Shown here one piece after another: positions 8,732 through 16,305 of a DNA stretch of 64,000 nt (positions within the stretch are counted from its first letter, which is position 1; each line of letters opens with the position of its first letter). The notes beneath the pieces were generated by a model, which saw nothing but the letters and a program-made list of their open reading frames with translations, searched no databases and was not told the origin of the DNA. The translations under genes were made by a program, and so were the position numbers. Location of the stretch: positions 1-64,000 of the forward strand of contig CANRDI010000005.1 in the NCBI GenBank assembly GCA_947629335.1. The letters run 5' to 3'. The stretch is from an uncultured Clostridia bacterium. GTDB lineage: Bacteria > Bacillota > Clostridia > Oscillospirales > Ruminococcaceae.

Positions 8732-9271
8732 TCAGCCCCACAACGCGCCGTTTGATAAATTTCCGTCGCGGTCTATATCGACCATAAACCCATGATCGGT
8801 AAACAAGCCGTCCAGATCCATTTCGGCGGATATCGTTTCGTCGTCCTCAATGCAGATAAAGTTTACGGAAATGTGCTTTTTAAACTCTTCGGGCGGTATG
8901 GGAGCGGGACATTCGTCGCTTTCATCATCATACCCCGCGCTCCATATTTCAATAGGTGAGTTGGGGTCGTTTTCATTGACAAAATAGTCAAAAGTGTAGT
9001 CAATAAGCCGCCGCTCTAATTTTGCGGAATTATTGACCGCCCACTTTAGCCGTGCAAAACCGCGCTCGGCGTTTGGGTCTTTATTGCAGCGCACAGTCGC
9101 GCTAACCTTGCCCTCTGCACCGTGCCATACAGCGTTTCCGTCGTAATACTTGTGAATTTGCGGGCGTTTCTTGCCATCAACAAAAATCATGGACTTCGTT
9201 TCGACCAGCTTGAATTTTCCGAGTTCGTTCTCAACAAAAACCGGCTCTTGCTTTTTCCCAAATCCAAACAT
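8732..9271 (-). CDS. DUF2262-like protein of unknown function
   Basis: 179 residues, soluble, acidic and without signal peptide or membrane segment. The C-terminal part (SVNFICIEDDETISAEMDLD and MVDIDRDGNLSNGALWG) resembles the end of DUF2262 proteins, where a hydrophobic strand, acidic residues and a final LWG or similar recur. That resemblance is from memory and not certain. The gene starts 2 bases after rqcH ends and so is almost certainly cotranscribed with it. No catalytic motif is visible. Confidence 0.6.
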   Translation of the reverse strand: MFGFGKKQEPVFVENELGKFKLVETKSMIFVDGKKRPQIHKYYDGNAVWHGAEGKVSATVRCNKDPNAERGFARLKWAVNNSAKLERRLIDYTFDYFVNENDPNSPIEIWSAGYDDESDECPAPIPPEEFKKHISVNFICIEDDETISAEMDLDGLFTDHGFMVDIDRDGNLSNGALWG

Positions 9272-9273
9272 AG

Positions 9274-11004
9274 TTAGTCCTTTCCGCGCAACTTCTCAAT
9301 AACACTTTCGTCGGGAGTTATATAAAGCGTTTTGTTGTTGGTGAAAATTACCATTCCGGGCTTTGCGCCCGCGGGCTTTTTGACATATTTTACCGCCGTA
9401 TAATCCACAGGAACATTTGACGACTCGCGCCCTTTTGAATGATAAGCCGCGAGCTGTGCCGCCTCAAAAATGGTTTCCTCGCTAAGCTGAGAGCCGTTTG
9501 TGCGTATTATAACGTGAGAACCCGCGATGTCCTTGACGTGAAGCCATATATCCGAAGCTTTTGCCGTTTTCAGCGTAAGCATATCGTTTTGCTTGTTGTT
9601 TCTCCCGACAAGTATCTCATACCCGTCACAGGAAATGTATTTAAGCGGCTCGGACAACTTTTTGTCGGGCTTCCCGGTCTGCCTGCCGCCGCGGATATAT
9701 CCCTGTTCGGACAATTCCCGCCGAATTTCCGACAGCTCGCCGTCGTCCTGCGCGCGGCACAGACAGTCAAGAACGCTGTCGAGATAGATAAGCTCGTTCT
9801 CGCTCTCTTTGATAAGTTCGGAGAGCTTTTCTTCGGCATTGCACAATTTACGGTATTCGGCATAATATTTCTGCGCGTTCTTTGCGGGGGTGAGCCTTGC
9901 GTCAAGAGCTATCTCGCGCGTCTCTCCACTGTAAAAATCTTCTGCCGTAAACTTTGTCATTCCTTTTTCAATTCGGTAGATATTTGCGTTTATAAGGTCG
10001 CCGCAAACTCGGAATTTTTCGCGCTCGCCGCACTCCGCAAGCTCTTTCTTGCGTATCTCGATCTTTCTTAGCGTCCTTTCGTATGCGTTGTTTACGGTTT
10101 TCAGAAGATCACGGGCGCGCTGTTTAATGCGGTCTGCCGCATCAAGTCTTGCATAAAAATCATCAACAAGCGCATTTGCAGTTTCAAACGTTTTCCTTTT
10201 GAAATTATCGCCATACTGTTTTATATCAACAAAAGAAAGCTCTTTTTTCTTTCCCTGTTCGTCTATAACTTCCGTAAATTTCGGCGCATTTTTCGCGCTT
10301 TCGATAAACTCGCAAAGCCGCTCTTTCTGCTCATCTGTCAGCTCGCAGCATACCGCGTCAACATCTCCTGCCACGTAAAACGCGCATTCTCTTGCGAAAA
10401 CGGGAGCAATTCCCTCTAAAACCGCAATAAGCGCTTTAGACAGCCTTTCGCGGGAATTTTCGAGCTTTGACAATATACCGCGCGGCTCCGCCTCAAAAAT
10501 ATCAAGCCTTTCCTGCCGCGGGGGAACTTCGTAAATGATGTTCGGAAGTATACGGCGCGAGGTCTCGTCAGAAACCCGCTTTATGCTGTCGATAACGCGC
10601 TCTCCGCGCAATAGTATGATATTCGCCGAACGTCCCATTATCTCCGCGCAAAGCGTGTTTATAACAACGTCGCCTATCTCGTTTATGCACTCGAAATCGA
10701 AACAAAGTATTCTGTCAAGCCCGTCTTGTCTTATCCCTACAAGTTTTCCGCCCTGTAAATGCTTTCGCATAAGCATACAGAACATCGGCGGCGTCTGCGG
10801 ATTATCAAATTCCGCCTCTGTAAGGCAAACACGCGCGCTCGCGGGATTTGCAGAAAAAATAAGCTTATATCTCCCGCCGCTGAGCATACGAAGCGCTATC
10901 AAAAGCTCGTCTTTCGAGGGCTGATAAATTTTCTCGACCCTTGACCCGATAAGCTCCGACAGTTCTTCTTTCACAAAATGAAGCAGCACTCCGTCAAGCG
11001 ACAT
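9274..11004 (-). CDS. rqcH: RqcH / NFACT ribosome-associated quality-control protein
   Basis: 576 residues: NFACT-N domain (about 1-200), coiled-coil middle (about 280-440) and C-terminal NFACT-R/DUF814 domain with SDIWLHVKDIAGSHVII. The Asp-Arg pair in GLDRIL falls at residues 97-98, the positions known to be needed for alanine tailing in the Bacillus subtilis homologue. RqcH binds stalled 50S subunits carrying peptidyl-tRNA and recruits tRNA-Ala to add C-terminal alanine tails. Older annotations call it fibronectin-binding protein. The start has GGGGGT upstream. The 192-base gap before it (11005-11196) holds no gene and no promoter I would defend. Confidence 0.95.
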   Translation of the reverse strand: MSLDGVLLHFVKEELSELIGSRVEKIYQPSKDELLIALRMLSGGRYKLIFSANPASARVCLTEAEFDNPQTPPMFCMLMRKHLQGGKLVGIRQDGLDRILCFDFECINEIGDVVINTLCAEIMGRSANIILLRGERVIDSIKRVSDETSRRILPNIIYEVPPRQERLDIFEAEPRGILSKLENSRERLSKALIAVLEGIAPVFARECAFYVAGDVDAVCCELTDEQKERLCEFIESAKNAPKFTEVIDEQGKKKELSFVDIKQYGDNFKRKTFETANALVDDFYARLDAADRIKQRARDLLKTVNNAYERTLRKIEIRKKELAECGEREKFRVCGDLINANIYRIEKGMTKFTAEDFYSGETREIALDARLTPAKNAQKYYAEYRKLCNAEEKLSELIKESENELIYLDSVLDCLCRAQDDGELSEIRRELSEQGYIRGGRQTGKPDKKLSEPLKYISCDGYEILVGRNNKQNDMLTLKTAKASDIWLHVKDIAGSHVIIRTNGSQLSEETIFEAAQLAAYHSKGRESSNVPVDYTAVKYVKKPAGAKPGMVIFTNNKTLYITPDESVIEKLRGKD

Positions 11005-11196
11005 ACAATTACCCCCGTTGACAGTGTAATAAAAGCGGCGTTTACTGTCTCTCTTTATTGCCGATAATAGATTTAAGCCGCACAGCTTCGCGTTATACGC
11101 GCGTTCGCGTCCAAATCGGCGCGCAAACCTCTAAGTCAAATGCATATTAAGATAAAGCTGATTTTCCGTAATTGCCGAAAAAATTTATCCTGCCGG

Positions 11197-11979
11197 TTAT
11201 ATGCTGTACTCCGCCGGATCTTGTTCGGCTTCCGAAACGATAACTTCCGCATCTGCGAACCTTTCCGAAATCAGCTTTGCGAGGACATTTTTAGCAGCAA
11301 TCTCCGTTCCGTAATGCCCCGCGTCGATAAGTACGATCTGACGGTTCTGCGCTTCTATCCAGAAATTGTGCTTTATATCGCCCGAAATTATCGCGCCGCA
11401 GCCCTTTTCAGCCGCAAGGCGCATAACGTTTTCATCAATGCCCGCACCGCAGCATACCGCGACCCGCGAAATGAGTTTTTCACCTAAGCCCGCGCTGTAT
11501 TTAACCAAACGCAGCCTGAGAGCTTCTTTACAGCGTCCGACGATCTCCCGCGCAGAAAGTTCTTTTTTTAATTCGCATACAGCCCCGAAGCCTTTTCCGT
11601 CCGCCTGTGTAACTTCGAGGGTTTCAAGTTTCTTAAAACCGAGCGTTTCTATCAGCGTATCGTTTACGCCACCCTCGGCAATGTCAAAATTTGTGTGCAT
11701 GGCTATAACAGAAATGTTATTTTTTATCAGCAGCACTATCGGACTGTGTTCGGGTATGTTTTTAAGTCCTCCGAAAATAACGGGATGATGTGAAACAATA
11801 AGCTCCGCGCCCTTTTCAGCCGCCTCGGAAACGACCGCCCGCGTTATGTCAAGACAGCATAAAACGCGCGTCACTTCCCTGTCCTCAGAGCCTGTCAGAA
11901 GTCCGACATTATCAAAACTTTCTGCGGTCTTAAACGGCGCAGCGGCATTTAAATGCCGAAGAATATCTCCTACTGTCAT
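11197..11979 (-). CDS. Nif3-like dinuclear metal-centre protein
   Basis: 260 residues, the short form of the NIF3/YqfO family. The metal-binding motif SHHPVIFGG is at 63-71, AMHTNFD follows, and the C-terminal part has SGDIKHNFW and IDAGHYGTE, which supply the other His and Glu ligands. These proteins form a hexameric toroid with two metals per subunit; their role is unsettled. The start overlaps the trmK stop codon (ATGA). The trmK-nif3 order (yqfN-yqfO) is conserved in many Firmicutes. Confidence 0.93.
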   Translation of the reverse strand: MTVGDILRHLNAAAPFKTAESFDNVGLLTGSEDREVTRVLCCLDITRAVVSEAAEKGAELIVSHHPVIFGGLKNIPEHSPIVLLIKNNISVIAMHTNFDIAEGGVNDTLIETLGFKKLETLEVTQADGKGFGAVCELKKELSAREIVGRCKEALRLRLVKYSAGLGEKLISRVAVCCGAGIDENVMRLAAEKGCGAIISGDIKHNFWIEAQNRQIVLIDAGHYGTEIAAKNVLAKLISERFADAEVIVSEAEQDPAEYSI

Positions 11980-12632
11980 TTACACTTATCTGCCCTTCTT
12001 AAAATTTCCTCCGCTATCCTGCGAAGCCTTTCGGCTTCATCACGATATATCGCCGATCTTTCCATTCCCGAAACGGTTTTCAAAAGTTTTTCGGCTGTCA
12101 TTTTAAGATACCTGCTGTCGGTATTTTTGCCCGTCAAAGCAAATATCTCGTCGGGATTCCGCCGCTCGCCCGTGTACTTTACGAGCATTACGGTATACAA
12201 AAAACCTCCGTCCGAAGCCATTTGCTCCTCGATTATCTCAAATCCGTTTTCACAAAGCCAGCGCCGAAGATGATCCGCCTTTGTCATAGGCTGTAAAATA
12301 AACCGCGTATCTGCGCTCAGAAAACGGCAGCCGCCGATTATTTGCTCAATAAGCTCCCCGCCCATTCCGCAAATAATAACGTCGTCTGCATAAGGAATGT
12401 TTTCAAGCCCGTCGGACTTTATTATCTCAACATTTTTGACGCCGCATTCCTCAACAGTACGCCTTGCCGCTTCAAGAGGACCGTCTTTGATGTCCGAAGC
12501 GTAGACCTTTGCCGACTTTTCGAGAGCAAGAGCCGCCGCGAGCCGTGCATGGTCGGTACCTACATCTGCGGATATAAGCCCCGACCTGCATAACCCGAAT
12601 ACTGTCTGTAGCCTGTTGTCAAGAAGGGGCAT
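11976..12632 (-). CDS. trmK: tRNA (adenine-22-N1)-methyltransferase TrmK
   Basis: 218 residues. The SAM-binding motif I is ISADVGTDHARLAAAL (about 20-35), followed by VYASDIKDGPLEAA and the ICGMGGELI motif characteristic of the TrmK/YqfN family. It methylates A22 of some tRNAs. It starts directly after the stop of the DUF1858 gene and overlaps nif3 by 4 bases, so three genes are translationally linked. Length and order match the family. Confidence 0.93.
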   Translation of the reverse strand: MPLLDNRLQTVFGLCRSGLISADVGTDHARLAAALALEKSAKVYASDIKDGPLEAARRTVEECGVKNVEIIKSDGLENIPYADDVIICGMGGELIEQIIGGCRFLSADTRFILQPMTKADHLRRWLCENGFEIIEEQMASDGGFLYTVMLVKYTGERRNPDEIFALTGKNTDSRYLKMTAEKLLKTVSGMERSAIYRDEAERLRRIAEEILRRADKCK

Positions 12633-12833
12633 TTACTTTGCCATAGCGGCGTTAAGCTGTTTTACGATCTCGTTCGCGTCAACTCCGTGGACCTCACAAG
12701 CCTCGCCGATGCTTTCGCCTCTTGCGCTGGGACAGCCGAGGCAGTGCATTCCCATAGCCATAAGGATAGGAGCGGCAGCCTGAGCGTTTTCATCAAGAAT
12801 TTCTCCGATAAGGGTATTTACCGTAACAGTCAT
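12633..12833 (-). CDS. DUF1858 domain protein
   Basis: 66 residues, entirely a DUF1858 domain (ScdA N-terminal-like). Conserved features are the hydrophobic start VNTLIGEILDENAQA and the cysteine pair in HCLGCPSARGESIGEAC (C31, C34 and a third Cys at 46). Single-domain members are common in anaerobes and are thought to deal with iron-sulphur or redox chemistry, but the function is unproven. It is the first gene of the trmK-nif3 operon, behind its own consensus promoter at 12897-12925. Confidence 0.9.
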   Translation of the reverse strand: MTVTVNTLIGEILDENAQAAAPILMAMGMHCLGCPSARGESIGEACEVHGVDANEIVKQLNAAMAK

Positions 12834-12896
12834 TTTTAAAACTTCCTTTCGTTATTATACAAATTTATTGTGGTATGCACTAAGGCACTTATGATT

Positions 12897-12925
12897 ATTA
12901 TACCACATTATTTTAATTTTGTCTA
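12897..12925 (-). promoter_or_regulatory. Sigma-A promoter of the DUF1858-trmK operon
   Basis: On the minus strand: -35 TAGACA (12920-12925), a 17-base spacer, -10 TATAAT (12897-12902). An inverted repeat GTGGTA (12870-12875) / TACCAC (12901-12906) flanks the expected start site and could be an operator. Beyond it, 12926-13022 is AT-rich with nothing I can name. Confidence 0.8.
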
Positions 12926-13022
12926 CTGATATTTTTGATATTTTATCCAAATTTCCATTTATTCCTTATAAAATATTTGGCGCAAAGACAGCAGCTTTAA
13001 GCTCCTGACTTATTGCAGTTAC

Positions 13023-13055
13023 AAAAAATTCCCCGAAAGTATCGGGGAATTTTTT
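13023..13055 (-). terminator. Bidirectional rho-independent terminator
   Basis: A 13-bp perfect stem AAAAAATTCCCCG / CGGGGAATTTTTT (13023-13035 with 13043-13055) with a 7-base loop and a T run on either strand. It lies 97 bases past the lipoprotein gene and would end its transcript. Confidence 0.85.
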
Positions 13056-13152
13056 GTTCTGTTCATGCAGCGGGCGTTAATTAAAATATATTGAGCATGT
13101 TGCCCGCCGCTTTTGGAATTTAATCGAAGTAAATTACCGACTTAAATTCCGA

Positions 13153-13431
13153 TTAAGATTGAGCTTCGCTGCTGCCTTCAGCTTCGCTGCTGTTACCCTC
13201 AGCCTCGCTGCTGTTACCCTCAGCCTCGCTGCTGTTGCTCTCAGCTTCACTGCTGTTACCCTCAGCCTCGCTGCTGTTGTTCTCAGCTTCACTGCTGTTG
13301 TTCTCAGTCTCGCTGCTGTTGTCTTCTACTACGCTGCTGCCGGAATCAGCAGAAGAGGTGTCCTCTCCGCCGCAACCTGAAAGCATAAGTGCTGCTGCCA
13401 AAACTGCTGTTAAAATCTTTACCTTTTTCAT
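13153..13431 (-). CDS. Small lipoprotein with tandem NSSEAEG repeats
   Basis: 92 residues. A lipoprotein signal peptide (MKKVKILTAVLAAALMLSGC) has the lipobox LSGC with Cys20 as first mature residue. The mature part is almost only Ser, Glu, Asn, Ala and Gly. From about residue 37 on it repeats the heptad NSSEAEN/NSSEAEG. It looks like an extended acidic tether, or the remains of a lipoprotein whose folded domain was lost or never existed. It has a good AAGGAG site and its own promoter at 13629-13657. An open frame on the other strand here is a by-product of the repeat. Confidence 0.75.
   Translation of the reverse strand: MKKVKILTAVLAAALMLSGCGGEDTSSADSGSSVVEDNSSETENNSSEAENNSSEAEGNSSEAESNSSEAEGNSSEAEGNSSEAEGSSEAQS
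13160..13325. repeat. 21-bp tandem coding repeat
   Basis: Units of the type gctgttaccctcagcctc-gct follow one another about seven times, encoding NSSEAEG heptads in the lipoprotein on the minus strand. Copies differ at a few synonymous or Asn/Gly sites, so copy number may vary between strains by slippage. Confidence 0.8.
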
Positions 13432-13613
13432 TTTTCTTTCTCCTTTTCTACTAAATAATTAATGTACCCGAAGCCCTGCTTTTCAGAATAAAAAGCATCC
13501 AAAGCCCCGACCTTATAATGCGCTGAAATATTGCCGGACTGAAAAGTGTACGAAATAAAACGTGCATTTTTATTACAAATAAAGGTTAAAACCTTTTTGT
13601 CCGATCTTTTCAT
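13428..13613 (-). CDS. Possible small upstream ORF in the lipoprotein leader
   Basis: An open frame of 61 codons starts 9 bases after the expected transcription start and ends in an ATGA overlap with the lipoprotein start codon, the layout of a coupled upstream ORF. The ribosome site is weak and the predicted peptide (start MKRSDKKVLTF) is unlike anything I recognise. It may equally be an untranslated leader of about 190 bases. Confidence 0.25.
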   Translation of the reverse strand: MKRSDKKVLTFICNKNARFISYTFQSGNISAHYKVGALDAFYSEKQGFGYINYLVEKEKEK

Positions 13614-13628
13614 CTCATCGCATTGCCT

Positions 13629-13657
13629 ATTATAGCACAACCCCAAATATTTGTCAA
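13629..13657 (-). promoter_or_regulatory. Consensus sigma-A promoter of the lipoprotein gene
   Basis: On the minus strand: -35 TTGACA (13652-13657), a 17-base spacer, -10 TATAAT (13629-13634). The transcript would begin near 13622, giving a leader of about 190 bases. Between this and the aspS promoter, 13658-13969 is AT-rich without gene, T-box or other element I can identify. Confidence 0.85.
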
Positions 13658-13969
13658 TATCTTACGAAAATTTAATATGTAAACAAATGAAGCATACCGT
13701 AAAAGCTGATTAAACCGCCGTTTGCGGCATTTTGCGAATTGCACAAAGAAATCATCGAACAAGCAAATTCCACAAAAATAAATGATATAAAATAAAAAAA
13801 TTCAGTATCTTTTGTGATGTCTGAAAAGAGAATTGTAAAAAACATCTAAGTTTTTTATTTATTGTGCAATTTTCTTTTCAAAAGTACACAAACAAGCGCC
13901 TAAAAAAACATATATTTATTCATTATTATCACTAAGTATCGGCTTAAAATGAAATTTTTGATTTTCCTA

Positions 13970-13998
13970 TTGAAAAAAACAACAAATAATGTTATAAT
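13970..13998 (+). promoter_or_regulatory. Sigma-A promoter of aspS
   Basis: -35 TTGAAA (13970-13975), a 17-base spacer, -10 TATAAT (13993-13998). Transcription would start near 14005, 35 bases before the aspS ATG. That leaves no room for a T-box leader and argues against the upstream ATG at 14007. Confidence 0.85.
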
Positions 13999-14039
13999 AT
14001 TTTTATATGACAAAAAATAAAGAAAAAGGAGATTTTCTT

Positions 14040-15827
14040 ATGGATACAATGGGCGGTCTGAAGAGAACCTGTATGTGCGCGGAGGTTACGCTCGAAATGA
14101 AAGAGGCTACTGTTGGCGGCTGGACGGCAAGAGTACGCGATAAGGGCGGAATCATCTTTATTGACTTGCGCGACAGAACAGGCATAGTTCAGCTCACTTT
14201 CGACGAAACAACGGATAGATCCGTGTTTGAACAAGCCAAGACCGTGCGTTCAGAGGACGTCCTGCTCGTAAAAGGGACTGTCCGCAAGCGTGAAAGCGTA
14301 AACACTGAAATAAAAACAGGCGGCATTGAAATAATGCCGACGGATATGAAAATTCTCTCAAAGGCACAGACGCCGCCGTTTGAAATTGTCAGCAATTCAA
14401 AGACAAACGAGGAACTTCGCCTCAAATACCGTTATCTTGATCTCAGACGCGAACCGCTCGTAAAAAACCTTATTATGCGCCATAATATTGCAAGGGTCGC
14501 AAGAGAATACTTTTACGAAAACGGATTTCTTGAAATAGAAACCCCGATGATGATAAAATCCACTCCCGAAGGCGCAAGAGACTATATCGTTCCTTCAAGG
14601 ATCCACAACGGAAAGTTCTACGCCCTGCCGCAGTCTCCGCAGATGTATAAACAGCTTTTGATGATTGCTGGATATGACCGTTATATCCAGCTTGCGCGCT
14701 GTTTCAGAGATGAAGATCTGAGAGCCGACCGCCAGCCGGAGTTCACGCAGATAGATCTCGAAATGTCGTTTGTCGATGTTGACGACATTTTAGAGTGCTT
14801 GGAGGGATTTGTAAAACGCCTCTACAAAGAAATACTTAATGTCGATATAGACATCCCTCTTCCCCGTCTTACCTATAACGAGGCTATGTCGCGCTACGGT
14901 TCGGACAAGCCCGATACGCGCTTTGAAATGGAAATAAAGGATATTTCCGACACAGTAAAAGACGCTGATTTTGTCGTGTTTAAAAATGCGCTCGAAAACG
15001 GCGGTTCGGTTCGCGGAATATGTGCGAAAAACAGTGCGGCGGTGCTTACGCGAAAGGAAATAGACAAACTTGCCGAATTTGCAAAAGGCATAGGTGCAAA
15101 GGGTCTGGCTTATATCCGCTGGACAGACGAAGAACCGAACTGTTCATTTGCGAAATTTCTTAAAGACGGAGAGCTTAAAAATATCCTTTCGGCGCTGGGG
15201 TGTGAAAAGGGCGACGTCGCGCTTATTGTCGCGGACAAGGATAAAGTAGTTCTGCCGACGCTCGGAGCATTGAGGCTCAAAGCCGCAAAACAGCTCGGAA
15301 TTATCCCCGAAAAGTGGAATTTCACTTGGATAACGGAATTTCCGTTTTTTGAATACAACGACGAAAACGGACAGTGGGAAGCCATGCATCACCCGTTTAC
15401 AATGCCCCTCGACGAGTGTATCCCTTATCTCGAAAGCGATAAAGCAAAGGTAAGAGCCAAATGCTACGACCTTGTACTGAACGGCGTAGAGCTTCTTTCA
15501 GGCTCGATAAGAATAAACGACCCCGCGCTTCAGCAGAAAATGTTTGAAATGCTCGGTATGACAGACGAGGAAATAAAGGCAAAGTTCGGTTTTCTTGTTG
15601 ACGCGTATAAATATGCCGCTCCTCCTCACGGCGGCGCGGGAATAGGGCTTGACCGCCTCGCTATGCTTATGTGCGGCTGCGACAGCCTCAGAGACGTAAT
15701 TGCTTTCCCGAAAGTTCAGAACGCTTCCGAACTTATGAGCGAAGCGCCGGGAACGGTTTCGGAAGAACAGCTCGAAGAGCTTGGGATAAAAATTGCAGAT
15801 AACAATAAGGAACTTAATAATGGATAA
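14040..15827 (+). CDS. aspS: Aspartyl-tRNA synthetase
   Basis: 595 residues, bacterial-type class II AspRS. It has an N-terminal OB-fold anticodon-binding domain (about 10-110, with GWTARVRDKGGIIFIDLRDR), then the catalytic core with motif 1, FRDEDLRADRQPEFTQID as motif 2, a bacterial GAD insertion and motif 3 GAGIGLDRLAMLM. It charges tRNA-Asp. The start is the ATG at 14040 with AAGGAG 8 bases before it; an in-frame ATG 33 bases upstream would lie at the transcription start. The last codons overlap the next gene by 8 bases. Confidence 0.98.
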   Translation: MDTMGGLKRTCMCAEVTLEMKEATVGGWTARVRDKGGIIFIDLRDRTGIVQLTFDETTDRSVFEQAKTVRSEDVLLVKGTVRKRESVNTEIKTGGIEIMPTDMKILSKAQTPPFEIVSNSKTNEELRLKYRYLDLRREPLVKNLIMRHNIARVAREYFYENGFLEIETPMMIKSTPEGARDYIVPSRIHNGKFYALPQSPQMYKQLLMIAGYDRYIQLARCFRDEDLRADRQPEFTQIDLEMSFVDVDDILECLEGFVKRLYKEILNVDIDIPLPRLTYNEAMSRYGSDKPDTRFEMEIKDISDTVKDADFVVFKNALENGGSVRGICAKNSAAVLTRKEIDKLAEFAKGIGAKGLAYIRWTDEEPNCSFAKFLKDGELKNILSALGCEKGDVALIVADKDKVVLPTLGALRLKAAKQLGIIPEKWNFTWITEFPFFEYNDENGQWEAMHHPFTMPLDECIPYLESDKAKVRAKCYDLVLNGVELLSGSIRINDPALQQKMFEMLGMTDEEIKAKFGFLVDAYKYAAPPHGGAGIGLDRLAMLMCGCDSLRDVIAFPKVQNASELMSEAPGTVSEEQLEELGIKIADNNKELNNG

Positions 15828-16287
15828 GAAAGAATACCGCCAATATGCCGCACAGTCGGCGAACGGCGACGCAAAAGCCTTTTCAAAACTCTATCAGACA
15901 GTTTACCGCGATATGTATTTTTCGGCTTTTTATACGCTTAAAACCGAGGAAGAAGCGATAAACGCCGTTACGGAAACAGCCCGCGACGGTTTTAACACTA
16001 TTGCAAATCTTCACAATGAACAGCAATTTCGTTTATATATGTTCAAAACGCTCTGTACAAGAATGAAGTCCGCTTTCAGACATTACTCGGACAATTTGCT
16101 CGACGAAAACCAGCCGGAGATAAAAGAATCTCTTTTTGAGCTTTCGGATCTTGACAGAATGGTAGTCGCGCTCAATATTGCGGGGAAATGTTCAGCCGAG
16201 GATATAGCCTCGTTTGCAGGAATGACAAAATTCGGCGTTAAAAAGCGCCTTGAACGTGCAAAACAAAAACTTGATATAGAAGATTAA
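15820..16287 (+). CDS. Sigma-70-like protein (divergent ECF-type)
   Basis: 155 residues, starting inside the end of aspS (ATGGATAAG). The N-terminal half (AFSKLYQTVYRDMYFSAFYT, then EEEAINAVTETARDGF) is like a weakly conserved sigma region 2. The C-terminal part has the layout of region 4, with LSDLDRMVVALNIAGKCSAE and a helix-turn-helix ending GVKKRLERAKQKLD. The region 2.4 promoter-reading helix is poorly conserved, so its activity as a sigma factor is uncertain. It is followed 18 bases later by a large one-pass membrane protein, recalling a sigma/anti-sigma pair. Confidence 0.65.
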   Translation: MDKKEYRQYAAQSANGDAKAFSKLYQTVYRDMYFSAFYTLKTEEEAINAVTETARDGFNTIANLHNEQQFRLYMFKTLCTRMKSAFRHYSDNLLDENQPEIKESLFELSDLDRMVVALNIAGKCSAEDIASFAGMTKFGVKKRLERAKQKLDIED

Positions 16288-16305
16288 AGAAATGGGGGAA
16301 AACAA

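Noticed and set aside
13159-13380. Plus-strand frame opposite the lipoprotein
   Set aside because: Produced by the 21-bp repeat; the minus strand has signal peptide, ribosome site and promoter.
13658-13969. T-box leader for aspS
   Set aside because: The promoter lies 35 bases before the gene, leaving no leader.
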